From contig OW386286.2 in NCBI GenBank assembly GCA_936432065.2, forward strand, positions 4,271,208 to 4,335,207: a stretch of 64,000 nucleotides of DNA, read 5' to 3'. The notes beneath the pieces are model-generated. The model did not search any database. It was not told the origin of the DNA and was given only the letters and a program-made list of their open reading frames with translations. This DNA comes from Rutpela maculata (Eukaryota; Arthropoda; Insecta; Coleoptera; Cerambycidae). Each line of letters starts with the position of its first letter. Within the stretch, counting starts at the first letter, position 1. The position numbers and the translations under genes are program-made. Positions 11,063-20,629 of the stretch are shown in pieces.

Positions 11063-11940
11063 ACTGCATTTTTTTACGTTTCCTGTTGTATGAGGGGTAG
11101 TTTTCACCACTCATGGGGGTGATTTTCAATGGAAAGTAGTGTTATCTGTGTTTATGCGTTATATACTTGAATGTTTATATTTAATTCGATTTATTGAGAT
11201 TTAAGACTATTCGTGGAGCGTTAAGTTTTTTACCATGTTTAGGGAGTGTTTTTTAGCCCTAGGGGTTGTTTTTGGGGAGGTACGATTTTTTTTGACCTCG
11301 GATTCGGGTTCAGCGTCGAAAATTACATGGGGATACAGTTGTCTCGATAGCAGATAGCAGATTTTTTTTTTTTGTGGGGCTGTGTTATATCTTTCAACAT
11401 GATTTTTTTTAAATGTGATACCTGCCGGTAGAAAAAAATGTATTCAAACTCAAAAATGACAAGTTCGTCGATATATTTACTCACAAGTAAATTTTGTGGA
11501 TTATCCTTCTATTGTAGTGAATAATACGTCATATTAATTACTTGAAGTCGTTTATGCCGATGCTTAATTACTGATATATCAATTTTACTTTAAAATATTC
11601 TTTTTAATAAGACCAGACCAATGAAAGTTCATTCGGGCCTTATCAAATACATATTTAAATAATAAAAATGTAAGAATCACCGACCGTGTACTTAATCTGA
11701 GTGACACCAAGTGAAATAGAATTGTGCCGTATTCGAGCTAAATCTGTTTCAAAGTTGGCCACGCCCGATTGCAACTTTTACTCGTTGTAATTAAGTGCTG
11801 CTCAATAAAAACGCATAGAAGGAAAATTTAATAACATTACATGCGTTACTCCAATTCTGTAGATTATACCTCCATTGTAATGATTAATACATGTTATAAA
11901 TATATTTCACAATCGCCGGAAAAAACACCGTCTTGGTACC
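11063..11940. other. 5' flank of the DM9 gene with diverged duplicated segments
   Basis: There is no coding frame. A 50-base stretch near 11497 (ATTATCC-TCTATTGTA-TGA-TAATAC) recurs at about 11858. A 100-base stretch at 11659-11757 recurs at 12244-12343 inside intron 1. Confidence 0.5.
11659..11757 (+). repeat. Direct repeat upstream of DM9 exon 1, copy 1
   Basis: AATAATAAAAAT, then GTGTACTTAATCT-AGTGACACCAAGTG, then TTGTGC-GTATT-GAGC, is repeated at 12244-12343. The two copies flank the promoter and exon 1. Confidence 0.65.
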
Positions 11941-11948
11941 TATTTAAA
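11941..11948 (+). promoter_or_regulatory. Possible TATA box of the DM9 gene
   Basis: TATTTAAA lies 50 bases before the ATG at 11998; an initiator-like GCATTCA follows about 30 bases later. The position is right for a short 5' UTR, but nothing else supports it. Confidence 0.3.
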
Positions 11949-11997
11949 GAAGATTAAATGAAACGATAAGGTGCATTCATATTTATCTCCTCTAAAT

Positions 11998-12067
11998 ATG
12001 TGTAACATTAAGACACTTTACATTGCTTTTATAATATTGTTTGTCTGCGAGAGGCAAGCAGCAGGGG
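11998..12067 (+). CDS. DM9 gene exon 1 (signal peptide)
   Basis: ATG 11998-12000 to the donor GGG|GTAAG at 12068. It encodes the signal peptide and leaves one base (G) that joins TG of exon 2 to make a valine codon. Too short for ordinary ORF calling; chosen because its phase fits exon 2 exactly. Confidence 0.72.
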
Positions 12068-15000
12068 GTAAGAAATTAAACTTTTCTTTTTTTTTTTTTG
12101 ATACACTGAATACATTTTTCAGACATATTTATACAGAGAGCGGCTAGCGACCATAAATAAACACGTGAAAAATGATTTTTTTGCAAAAATTTAAACACGT
12201 CCGTATATTTTAAATAAATTTGTTTTTTGTTTGCTTATAGTTGAATAATAAAAATACAAAATACAGTAGATGTGTACTTAATCTCAGTGACACCAAGTGG
12301 AAGTAAGTTGTGCTGTATTAGAGCAAAATCTTTACCAAATTAGTCTTTATAGTGGACCAGTTCAAATGTTTGAAATTAATATTATACTTATATAACTTAG
12401 ATAGATTTTCTTTTTTGATTTTTCATGCATTATTCTTTCTGCTGTTTGCGAAATCCTATAAAAAAATTTTTTTACATCCATATAGTTTTAAGAAAGATGT
12501 GTTTTTCATTTTTATAAGTTCTCCTCTCTAAATATCAACGATTTTTTAAAGGTACAATATCTAGAGCTCAAAAATATATAAAATTTCGGAGTAATCTCAT
12601 ATGTAATGATAATTTTTTTTATGGGTTATTATTGCAGTATAAGGTATCGTCTTCTATTCCGAATACTTGCCAATGCCCTCAAGGGGTGGAAACGACCTCT
12701 AAGATATTCAATATTTGAAAGTGTTCTTCATATTTTTTAAAAATAAATATCTTATATTTCTGCTTACATCATTGTTAAAAAAAATATCTTGGGCATTCAG
12801 CAGACAACTTTCAAAGAAGCCATTTGCTCCTTTCATATACCATTGGTCCAAGTCTGACCAAGTTAGCATATCAACTGCGAAACGAAAAAGGTTGTACAAT
12901 TTTTAGAGGATTTAATCAATCAAAAGTAGGAGGGAATATTTTATTTATTAAGACATGCATGCAGTAACCGAAATTTTATACTTATTTTAGAAATAGATAG
13001 AAATAGATACCAAATATATTTAGAAGAAATAAATATGAAAGTTTTGAATTATTATTTCTTTATTTTTAGACCTTTGTGTCCCCTTTATGGACATCCCATG
13101 TAAAATCCTTTAACACGATCAAATTTTTGACTACTCTGCAAGGCCCAAAATATACTGGACGAACAAATATCAATATTGTACTTATATGAAATGAAGTAAA
13201 ATAAATTAACACTTCCATTTAAATTTAAGTCGATAAAAATTAATTTATATTTTTGCAGTGTACTATTGGAGAGATTGGAATGGTACGGCACCAAACGATG
13301 CTTTTGTAGCAGGAAGCGACTCACGAGGGAAAGTATATATTGCCCAAGCTTTTGTTAGAAATCAAGGATTATATATTGGACAAGTATTCAGTGGTCAAAC
13401 AGCCATTGCTATAAATCCAACAATAAGTTCTGGTTCTGTACAAATTTCTAACCTTTTAAAAGTAAGTATATTTTTTGATTAAACGTACAGAATTCAATCA
13501 TTTTTTTATTTGCCCTAAAGCGGAAAACGGAACCCTTATGGGATGACCTGTTTGTGCGTCTGTTACTATTGTAGAAACATGTTTAACATGTCGTTACAGT
13601 TTAGTATTTTGCAGACAGTCAGTGGCCCAAAAATTTATTTTCAGACGTCATTTTATGAATCAAAATGTGGTAACTGAAAAAAATCAGTCCAGAAAAGTGG
13701 GGCATCGTGAAAGTTCTAAATGTAAGAATTCCAAAAATATATAAGTAAATCAATATCAATATCAAAAGACTGGGTTATGTAGAAGAAGGGTTTGCTGGAG
13801 CGCTATAGGCTTACTTGGTAATAAGGTTCTGAGGGAAAATCTAATTGATTTCCCAATCGAGAGCTTCCTATTTTTGTCACTGATTCCATAGGGTTATGGG
13901 ATTATGAGGACAGACAGATTGCCGTTGAAGAGCTATGGCACCATAGGGTGCTTGATTCCAAATTCTAATGTCACAGTGACCCGAATTCCCCTACTTAGAA
14001 TCTCCATTTTTCCATTGGATCTTCAGAGTTAAGAGGTTACGGGGTTATGGGATGCTGAGGTTGTAGATATATGACACTCAAGGACAAGGATCCAAAGTCA
14101 CAATCTCATTAACTCCCCAATCGTCTCAGGGTTATAAGACTGAGAGATTATGGGGTTTTACAATTTTACAGTTTCTTTAAGTTATGAGGTCAATACTGAA
14201 ATACGGCAACGTTATTAGGGTGAAGTTTTAAAGTTGAATTACTTTTGGAGTCTGATTTAAATGAGCTGGGTAGGCAATATTACGATCCACTTCTTTTGGT
14301 GTTAAAGAAAACCTGACGCGCTGTGGAAAAACTAAGGTCAGATTCCTGTTCAGCGGCTCAAAATACAAGGGACAGGTATGGTCAGTATCCCAGTACGGAC
14401 CACTTTTTTTGTGGGCCTGTGTCATTTTTAAGATTTTTATTTATTTGTATTATATCACAAATTTTTACTTCCACATCCAATGGAAGTATAGTATCGACAA
14501 AAAAAAAATTTTTATTGTTCAAATAGGCTTAGAATGTTATGAAACGTCGAGATTTTAAGTTTGAGCAAAAAAAAAATTTCTGTAACTTTTTTTGTACGCA
14601 CGATTACTCTGGAACCGTTTAAGATATTGAATTGGTACACGTAGTATTTTAACGAGATCTGGAATTAGATTATATTTTGATCTTATTCCGTTGGAGGGTT
14701 GGGGGTAAATAGGCAAATCAAGGAAATAAGAGATGTATATAAGAGAAGCTAAGTTCTCGAAAAAAAAAATGGCATTGACATCCCCATTACCAACTCCCAC
14801 GCCATTATTAAAGGGGGTGAAAAAAATTAAATTGTTATTTAGTGTGTGTACAAGAATCAAACGCCTCAAATTTTTTATCCACTCCCACTACCCCCAAAGT
14901 TGTCATCTAATATATGGTTCATAACGTGCAATTCTAAGTACCCGTTCTTCTATTTTGGGATATAAATAGGTTTTTATTTAGGAAACATTTTACTGCATTA

Positions 15001-18000
15001 ACCTCTTGTACAAAATGCCTTTGTTTGCCTGTTCTCGACTTCGAATTTACTTTCATTCCTTTTCTTACACTGGTAAATCTGTGGTCAATTTGAGGTCAAT
15101 TTTCCTATTACTAATTGAACTAATTCCGACTATAAACATTATTTAGGTCAGTCTTTGAAACCTAAGTACCTGTTAGACATACAGCTGGAAAGTCTGCTTA
15201 ATCCGAGGCTTAATCCGACTTCGGAGCGCGCATAATAATAGTGGGATTGCCCTCAACTCTTAATCCGCGAATTTCCCCTTATTTCGGAAATTGCGGAAAA
15301 CTGAATTTTAACCTCCCCACAATAAAATTGTGGGAGGTTACTACAATTAGTCGAAAATCGAGAATAACATCAAATCTTTACGTTTTGAGGTCCCAGGAAC
15401 CCAAAAAAGTGCTTTTTGAAAAATGTCTGTGTGTATGTGTGTGCGCGCGTGCGTGCGTGTGTGTGTCAAAAATATTTGGGTTTGTAACCTTTGTAAATGT
15501 TGATTTTTTGGTACGTGACGTCACAGCTAACCTCAAAAATATATATTTCTTAAGATTTAAGAATACTACGTAGCTATTATTAAAATGTCTGCCTTTCAAC
15601 TAAAATCTAGTACAGTGTAATATTTATGAAGTTCTAAATACTTTGTCCTAATAAAATAGGACTTTTTTTTAGGTTGAAAATCTAACCTGTAATTAGCAGT
15701 CTATTTTTATTAATCAAGAATAGACTATTTTAGGTCACGTGGTTTTGACAAGTAGACCAATTTACTTGAGGGACAACCAAACGCAGTTTGCGTGGTTTAA
15801 TATATTTTTTTCTAGTTTTTCTTGAGAAACTGTGTGTGTTTTCAGCTATAATATCCCAAGGACGTTGATAATACGAAATAATTTTATCACAGTTTCCGAA
15901 AGCACTTGCTTGGTAAAAGCAACGTGCTTGAGAAAGTTGTGATAAAATTATGAGCTATTTATCAACGTTCGAGGGGTATTCGCATAGAAAATTTTTTGCA
16001 ATTTATTTTATTTATTTGTTCAAAACTATATATTAAAAACACAATTATTAAAAGAACAATTTCTAAAATTAAATATAGACTATGTATTATGTATTATTTG
16101 CTGTTTTCCTCTATTATTATATTCATTAAATCATTATTTGCAATTCCAAATCGACATTGTCAAAAAATGAATTTTAAATTGTTGAACTGTCAAACTGGAT
16201 GACATAAGTGAAAAGATCCTTAAGGGATCTTTTCAGTGTAATTCTGTTGTGATTGGTTGTTTCAGCACACGTGATTAGAAATGTACGAGTTTAATAGGAC
16301 TGCTATTTGAGCTAACAATTTTCAGCTATAATATCCCAAGGACCGGACATTGATAATACGAAATAATTTTATCAGTTTCCGAAAGCACTTGCTTGGTAAT
16401 GTCCCGACGCCGTAGGCGGAGGGATATTACCCAAAAGCAACGTGCTTGAGGAAGTTGTGATAAAATTATGAGCTATTTATCAACGTTCGAGGGGTATTCG
16501 CATAGAAAATTTTTTGCAATCTATTTTATTTATTTGTTCAAAACTATTTATTAAAAACAATTATTAAAAGAGCAATTTGTAAAATTAAATGTAGATTATG
16601 TATTATGTATTATTTGGTGTGTTTTCCTCCATTATTATATTCATTAAATCGTTATTTGCAGTTCCAAATCGACATTGTCAAAAAATAAATTTTAAATTAT
16701 TGAACTGTCATTACTGTCAAACTGGATGACATAAGTGAAAAGATCCCTAAGGGATCTTATCAGAGTAATTCTGTTCTGATTGGTTGTTTCACCACATGTG
16801 TTTAGAAATGGACGAATTTAATAGGATTGCTAGTTGAGCTAAAAATTTTCATAATAATGCCATGTAGTGAATATTATTCAACCCTTATGGTGATGTAAAG
16901 TGTCGCTATGATGAGAAAATAAAAATATTTGACAATATTGACCCATACACCCTTGGAGTGGAGACTGGAGACCTTTCTGCAGATTTGGCTATTTTACCTT
17001 GTGTATCATTAATTGATATGGTAAATTACTTAGTGTTGACTCACAGTTTCTACATAGGCCAGCAGTTAAAGGGATACAAATCTTTAAAAGCATATAAATA
17101 CTATGAGGCTGGATTTGTGCAAGAAGTTTGTGCAAGAAAGATAAACTCAAATGTATTTATTGTTATGGACAAGGCAAGTTTACATTTAAATAACTAAGTG
17201 CTAGATTTCAGTGATAAGCATTTACCTTTCTCCTAACCTTTTTTTACATTCAAAATAAACCTTATCTCACAATCGCACGTTATCGCACAAAAGGATGGCA
17301 TTTTATTTTTATTTCACGTTTAAAACTGAGATTACTTCTTTGTTTACAATGGAATAAAAAGTTTGGTTACCCCTCAAACAATACGGCTGACTTGTCGTGA
17401 CGTCAGCTTAAAATGGTTAATATAGAAAAATTATTTGCGTGAATTTTTATATATTTGCTTGGAGCGACTGTGGCTCCAAATACATAATCGATAGTTGTGT
17501 TCGTAAAGTAAAGAGTTAAAACTAAAATTGTGCTAATCTTTATATATTTGAAATCTGTAGATTGATTTTAATTGAAAAAATCAATATTTTTTAGTTAAAA
17601 TTCAATTTTAGATCAAAATTATAAGAAATCGTAGCTAAAAATCAAAAATCCGGCTTAACAGATTGATAGAGAGTTTCAAAACCAACATTAAAAAAAATTC
17701 TGATAACTTTAACTTGACGATCTGTAGAGTGATTGAAAAATGTAGTCTGCGAGATTTTTTTTTATTTCGGAAAATTGACAAAATAGACAAAATAGATCAT
17801 ACAAAATTATAAGAAAAGATCAAAATCATTTTTAGTGATTGATTCATACTGATATCCTGCGATACTTAATATTAGATACTCTATTAGTAGGTACAATATC
17901 CCTATCTTATGTTTTGCGGGCTTTATTTATTTAAATGTAGTTATTTGTACAGTTGTTTAAAATTTTTTAGGTTTAATTTTACTTCATCCTCACTTTAGAA

Positions 18001-18549
18001 ACACTTAAATGGATCCCGGTATGAATGGAATTGTACAAATGGAATTATCTAGATCTATTAGCTTATGTTTTATGGGAGAATACGTAAATTATATTTTAAA
18101 AATTGAGATTTTCACTATTTCCGAAATAAGGGGAAATTCTCCGAAGTCAATCCCCGATTTTTATGAGCCCTCGGAATTCGAATTGAGCATAAAATTTTAC
18201 ATCGAATAATACACTTTCCAGCTGTATGTCTGACGGTACTTAGGACCCAGAATCTGGACTACTTATTGATAGTTTTATTTTGTTTTAGGTACTGTGCAGC
18301 AGGATAGACAATTTACGTTGGGTACCGACAAATACTACATCGGTACGGAATTTAATAAGATACACACGGCCAGTTTTAGGAGGCATAGCTTCCACTAATA
18401 ACACGGTGTATGTTGCCAAAATTACCTTAAATAATTACGTATATATTGGTAGTGTCCATACCGATTTCTATGCATATTATACAAATTACAACGGCTATGC
18501 TGCTCACACAAATAACCTGTTTGAGTTACTAATACATGCATTTTACTAG
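11998..18549 (+). CDS. Secreted DM9-domain (DUF3421) protein, three exons, 177 aa (copy B)
   Basis: Joining 11998-12067, 13259-13461 and 18289-18549 gives an uninterrupted frame of 177 residues plus stop. Both junctions use GT/AG and keep phase. Residues 1-23 are a signal peptide (MCNIKTLYIAFIILFVCERQ, then AAG): a basic residue, a hydrophobic core and small residues at the cleavage site. Residues about 25-91 form DM9 repeat 1 (YYWRDWNG, PNDAFVAGSD, GKVYIAQAFV, GLYIGQVF). Residues 92-177 form DM9 repeat 2 (LRWVPTN, VLGGIA, VYVAK, YVYIGSV). The product should be exported. DM9 proteins in flies, mosquitoes and oysters include lectin-like and infection-responsive members; a similar job here is inference. 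No aerolysin-type domain follows, so it is not a natterin-like toxin. Intron 2 (4.8 kb) is full of transposons. A paralogue lies upstream at 66-332. Confidence 0.78.
12244..12343 (+). repeat. Direct repeat in DM9 intron 1, copy 2
   Basis: Matches 11659-11757 at roughly 80 percent by eye. No exon-1 counterpart is visible upstream of copy 1. Confidence 0.65.
12344..13258. other. DM9 intron 1, remainder: nothing recognised
   Basis: AT-rich intron. The 63-codon open frames on both strands near 12708-12906 overlap each other and show no domain. Confidence 0.4.
13259..13461 (+). CDS. DM9 gene exon 2 (first DM9 repeat)
   Basis: The acceptor TTTTTGCAG ends at 13258 and the donor AAAA|GTAAGT starts at 13462. 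The exon ends on a codon boundary, matching the phase-0 start of the exon at 18289. It encodes the first DM9 repeat with conserved W, AFVAG and YIGQVF positions. Confidence 0.78.
13462..14465. other. DM9 intron 2, first part: old repetitive DNA
   Basis: Contains GAACCCTTATGGGATGACC near 13535 and several loosely repeated phrases of the type GGGTTATGGGAT-GAGG between 13880 and 14160, suggesting an eroded minisatellite. No coding frame. Confidence 0.35.
14466..14905 (+). mobile_element. Helentron-like element, family 1, truncated, microsatellite lost
   Basis: The stem-loop ACTTCCACATCCAATGGAAGT starts near 14467, then the usual family-1 body to the CCACTCCCACTACCCCC stretch. The GTCT array between AAATTTCTGT and AACTTTTTTT is deleted, and the right third is missing. 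Confidence 0.68.
15309..15545 (+). mobile_element. Stem-loop plus GT-rich microsatellite unit (possible Helentron-like family 3)
   Basis: The hairpin TAACCTCCCCACAAT-AAA-ATTGTGGGAGGTTA (15309-15340, one bulged C) is followed about 85 bases later by a GTGTGT/GCGTGC array (15426-15466). The order and spacing mimic families 1 and 2. It ends in GTGACGTCAC-rich sequence. Confidence 0.4.
15841..16850 (+). repeat. Tandem duplication of repeat C (two units, 480 and 530 bp)
   Basis: Both units begin TTCAGCTATAATATCCCAAG (15841, 16321) and end in GAGCTAA-AATTTTCA-like sequence. Each holds a long hairpin with GCACTTGCTTGGTAA against AAGCAACGTGCTTGAG and ATAATTTTATCA against TGATAAAATTAT. Unit 2 keeps the GC-rich loop CCGACGCCGTAGGCGGAGGG, which unit 1 has lost. 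The hairpin also occurs at 46705-46848. Confidence 0.75.
16925..17197 (+). pseudogene. Fragment of a transposon-associated gene family (SWIM/YqaJ-type protein context)
   Basis: An open stretch encodes FDNIDPYTLG, GDLSADLAILPCVSLIDMV, NYLVLTHSFYIGQQLKGYKS and LKAYKYYEAGFVQEV, stopping at TAA 17195-17197. The pattern of a Y-L-V segment, T/S-x-Q-Q-x-K-(A/G)-Y-K-S-L-x-A-Y and a G-(W/F)-V strand is familiar to me from large arthropod proteins of unknown function that often continue into SWIM zinc-finger and YqaJ-like nuclease domains. Those domains are absent here. No start codon or splice site clearly bounds it, so it is probably a relic exon carried by the element in the intron. The family assignment rests on memory and is tentative. 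Confidence 0.4.
17200..18110. other. Intron 2, third part: nothing recognised
   Basis: AT-rich sequence inside the TIR element. A 66-codon open frame at 18009-18209 overlaps the inverted repeat and is not a gene. Confidence 0.4.
18289..18549 (+). CDS. DM9 gene exon 3 (second DM9 repeat, stop)
   Basis: The acceptor TTTTGTTTTAG ends at 18288 and TAG is at 18547-18549. 86 codons, homologous to 66-332 over nearly the whole length. Its C terminus is two residues shorter than copy A because the stop falls earlier. Confidence 0.78.
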   Translation, partial: VLCSRIDNLRWVPTNTTSVRNLIRYTRPVLGGIASTNNTVYVAKITLNNYVYIGSVHTDFYAYYTNYNGYAAHTNNLFELLIHAFY

Positions 18550-18692
18550 ACAATAATGAATAATCACAGAGTGGCCCTAATTTAAGAATAAGTAAAGAAA
18601 ATCTGAGAAGATTTACTAGGAAATTATGCTAAGTTAAACAGTGTTATATTAGTAAAAGTTTAAATTAGGTTGGCATGTAATTCGAGAGAACC

Positions 18693-18698
18693 AATAAA
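18693..18698 (+). promoter_or_regulatory. Polyadenylation signal of DM9 copy B
   Basis: AATAAA, 144 bases after the stop, in the same sequence context as 468-473. Confidence 0.5.
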
Positions 18699-19165
18699 AT
18701 GTACTTATTTCACAACATTCTAGTTTTCTTTTCTCACATCTGGTCATCAAAAGCATGATTTTAGAACAATAAAAATAGTACTTTAAATAGGAAAAAAATT
18801 ATCCCACTTTGAAATATGGCAGAATTGTTCATTAGCCATAAAAAATACATACAAAAAATGTTTACAATCAACCCTATGAATGGGGGATTTTATGGAGGCG
18901 ATGGGGGAGGAAAACAAACGATTTTTCGTAAATAGTTATGCAAAAATGGCTTTAACAAAAGTTGTAGCTACAGCTAAATTTTTGAAGTTCGGGTGGTTTT
19001 GAAGATGAGTTGTACATTAAACGTGTGCCATTCTTTACTAGCCCTCTTCCATTCTTGTAAGAGAGGATAATGTTTCAAGAGCAGACATTAACTGCAAAGA
19101 ACAGAATAAACTGTAGGCTCCTCTGCAGCTGCAGTCCCATTAATTTAATGTGAATACCTTATTTC

Positions 19166-19495
19166 TAAATCCATTTACTTCTACTGAATTGTATAATCTT
19201 TTAACAGCTAAATTAAAAAATAAAAAATCTTCCGGGCCTGATGACATTCGAAGTTTATTATTAAAAATAATTTACAACTACTACTCAATCCGTTAACATA
19301 TTTGGTAAATCTTTCTTTTTCATCGGGCACTTTCTCATCTTGCCTAAAAACAGGAAAAGTTACTACGATATTTAAAAACAAAGATCCACATTTGTCAGAT
19401 AATTATAGACCGATTACAGTCCCTAGCGGCTTCTCGAAAATTTTAGAATACTCCTTTCTAGACAGACTACCCTCTTTTATTAATAATGTTGTGTT
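19166..19495 (+). pseudogene. LINE reverse-transcriptase N-terminal fragment
   Basis: Frames give NPFTSTELYNLL, KNKKSSGPDDIRSLLLKI, then after a one-base shift LVNLSFSSGTFSSCLKTGKV, IFKNKDPHLSDNYRPITV and GFSKILEYSFLDRL. SSGPD(D/G)I and NYRPI are hallmarks of the start of non-LTR reverse transcriptases. The fragment stops before motif A and is followed by an unrelated promoter-like segment. The C terminus of a similar LINE resumes at about 19827. Confidence 0.7.
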
Positions 19496-19826
19496 GCAAC
19501 TCCCAGAATGTAGGCAACACAGAATTCAATTAGTTCGGATGTTGTCTGAATGTAGAGATTTGCACCTACTAGAGAAAGAACCTACTAGAAGCTCTAGAGT
19601 GATGACATCTATTCTGGAACTATCTAGAGAATGGTGACGTCATCACAGAAAATTCGGGATCAGTCATCTTTAGGTATATAAGGCATGCAGTAAACCAGAG
19701 TGGACAGTTAAGTTCTTGATAGCAAGTCAGTAAGATCAGAGCAGTAAAGTAAAGTGATCAAGTGCCTGAAATAGTGAATTATTATAGTATTTAGTAGTAG
19801 ATTAGTAAAGTAAATACTCGCCAAAA
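19490..19826 (+). mobile_element. LTR-like promoter segment (possible solo LTR)
   Basis: About 330 bp between two LINE parts. It begins near TGTTGCAACTCCC and contains a CRE-type palindrome TGACGTCA (19635-19642), a TATA box TATATAAG (19675-19682) and an initiator-like ACAGTTAAG about 30 bases on. This arrangement is like the U3/R part of an insect LTR. I could not settle exact TG...CA borders or a target-site duplication, and a segment of the LINE is missing around it. Confidence 0.4.
19635..19682 (+). promoter_or_regulatory. CRE-like site and TATA box in the LTR-like segment
   Basis: TGACGTCA is followed 32 bases later by TATATAAGG. Sequence match only. Confidence 0.4.
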
Positions 19827-20418
19827 AATTGATTTACATATACCATTCTCTAGCTAGAGTATATATCACCTTTAAAGCTCCCAGCCGTATAGGTGCAAAA
19901 ATATTTAATTGGCTTCCAAATACTATAAAATCTATAGAAAAGGAAAATATATTTAAAAAAAAACTAAGGTATTTTTTTTTTTAACTATTTAACGTCGGCC
20001 TAGTTCCGCTACCAGGGCCTATCACCGACGCCAGAAGACGAGCTACCCCCAACCTGGAAACTTTGCCGAACCTCTTCCCTTAAGAAGAGTAGGGATCTTT
20101 TACTTGCCTAACATTTAATAGACAAGGGACCGCCTGCTTTACATCCCCTCCGAAGGATGGTATATCCACTACGTAGTCCTCGTCTGAAATTACGTAACTT
20201 CCGAGTATACACTGATATACAAGCCTTTAGAAGGTGGGGCGAGAACGCTGTATTTCCCAAGATAGGAGGGTCGCCCATCCAAGTACTAACCGCGCTCGAT
20301 GTTGCTTCAACGGAATATCGACTGATATTCACATTGAAGTCGCCTCTACGCTTGCCCCTACTAAGATATTCTTGCTTGATAAATGCCTATACAATACTGC
20401 AGAGTATTTTAAATGATT
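19827..20418 (+). pseudogene. LINE C-terminal fragment, split by a SINE
   Basis: The frame reads IDLHIPFSS, then after a shift LARVYITFKAPSRIGAKIFN and WLPNTIKSIEKENIFKKKLR, which is the usual C-terminal region of Jockey-like LINEs. It is interrupted at 19974 by a SINE on the other strand. It continues after the SINE in the same frame from 20361 to a TGA at 20416-20418. The duplicated target ACTAAG(G/A)TATT marks both sides of the SINE. Confidence 0.65.
19974..20359 (-). mobile_element. 5S rRNA-derived SINE (SINE3-like), copy 1
   Basis: Read on the minus strand, the head (about 20345 to 20238) matches 5S rRNA. It has TTGAAGCAACATCGAGCGCG, then GGTTAGTACTTGGATGGG, CGACC and CTTGGGAAATAC, corresponding to the 5S internal promoter (A box, intermediate element, C box). 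The body (GGAGGGGATGTAAAGCAGGC, GAAGAGGTTCGGCAAAGTTT, TCGGTGATAGGCCCTGGTAG) is not 5S and ends in an A-rich tail. An 11-base target-site duplication with one mismatch (19963-19973, 20360-20370) flanks it. Transcription by RNA polymerase III and LINE-driven retroposition are expected for this class. Confidence 0.8.
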
Positions 20419-20559
20419 GAACACCTCACTAGCATTTAATTTGATGTAATGTATTTGTGACTATATATATGTACCTGTATATAGGGCCTCCATGTTTGGC
20501 ATAATTCTATTTTTTTGTTTGTTTTAGTCCAATAAAGATATCATTTTTCAAAAATTTCT
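20419..20559. other. Short LINE-tail-like spacer
   Basis: Follows the LINE stop; contains an AATAAA at about 20531 and TATATATATGTA. Probably the LINE 3' UTR. Confidence 0.35.
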
Positions 20560-20629
20560 CCCGGCAAGCTGATTTTTTCAGGGTCGATCGAGGGGTGTCT
20601 CCCGAGTATCCGACCAAAAAGTCGCAGCC

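Larger units (their letters stand above)
15166..18247. mobile_element. TIR element of about 3 kb inside DM9 intron 2
   Basis: The left end CCTAAGTACCTGTTAGACAT (then ACAGCTGGAAAGT) is the reverse complement, with few changes, of the right end ACTTTCCAGCTGTATGTCTG (then ACGGTACTTAGG). A second matching stretch (AATTTCCCCTTATTTCGGAA near 15269 against TTCCGAAATAAGGGGAAATT near 18118) extends the inverted repeat to about 140 bp. It encloses the stem-loop/microsatellite unit, the tandem repeat C and a gene fragment. I see no transposase. Confidence 0.55.
18237..19063 (+). repeat. Segmental duplication, right copy
   Basis: Pairs with 1-870 (see there). Copy B lacks the 16 bases TGAAAGACAAACGTCT found near position 8 in copy A. 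Confidence 0.8.

Noticed and set aside
15378..15599. Open frame with HTHTHARAHTHTH
   Set aside because: Produced by the GT/GC microsatellite at 15426-15466.
20238..20345. A genuine 5S rRNA gene
   Set aside because: The 5S similarity is partial, has an insertion after GACC and continues into a SINE body with target-site duplications.
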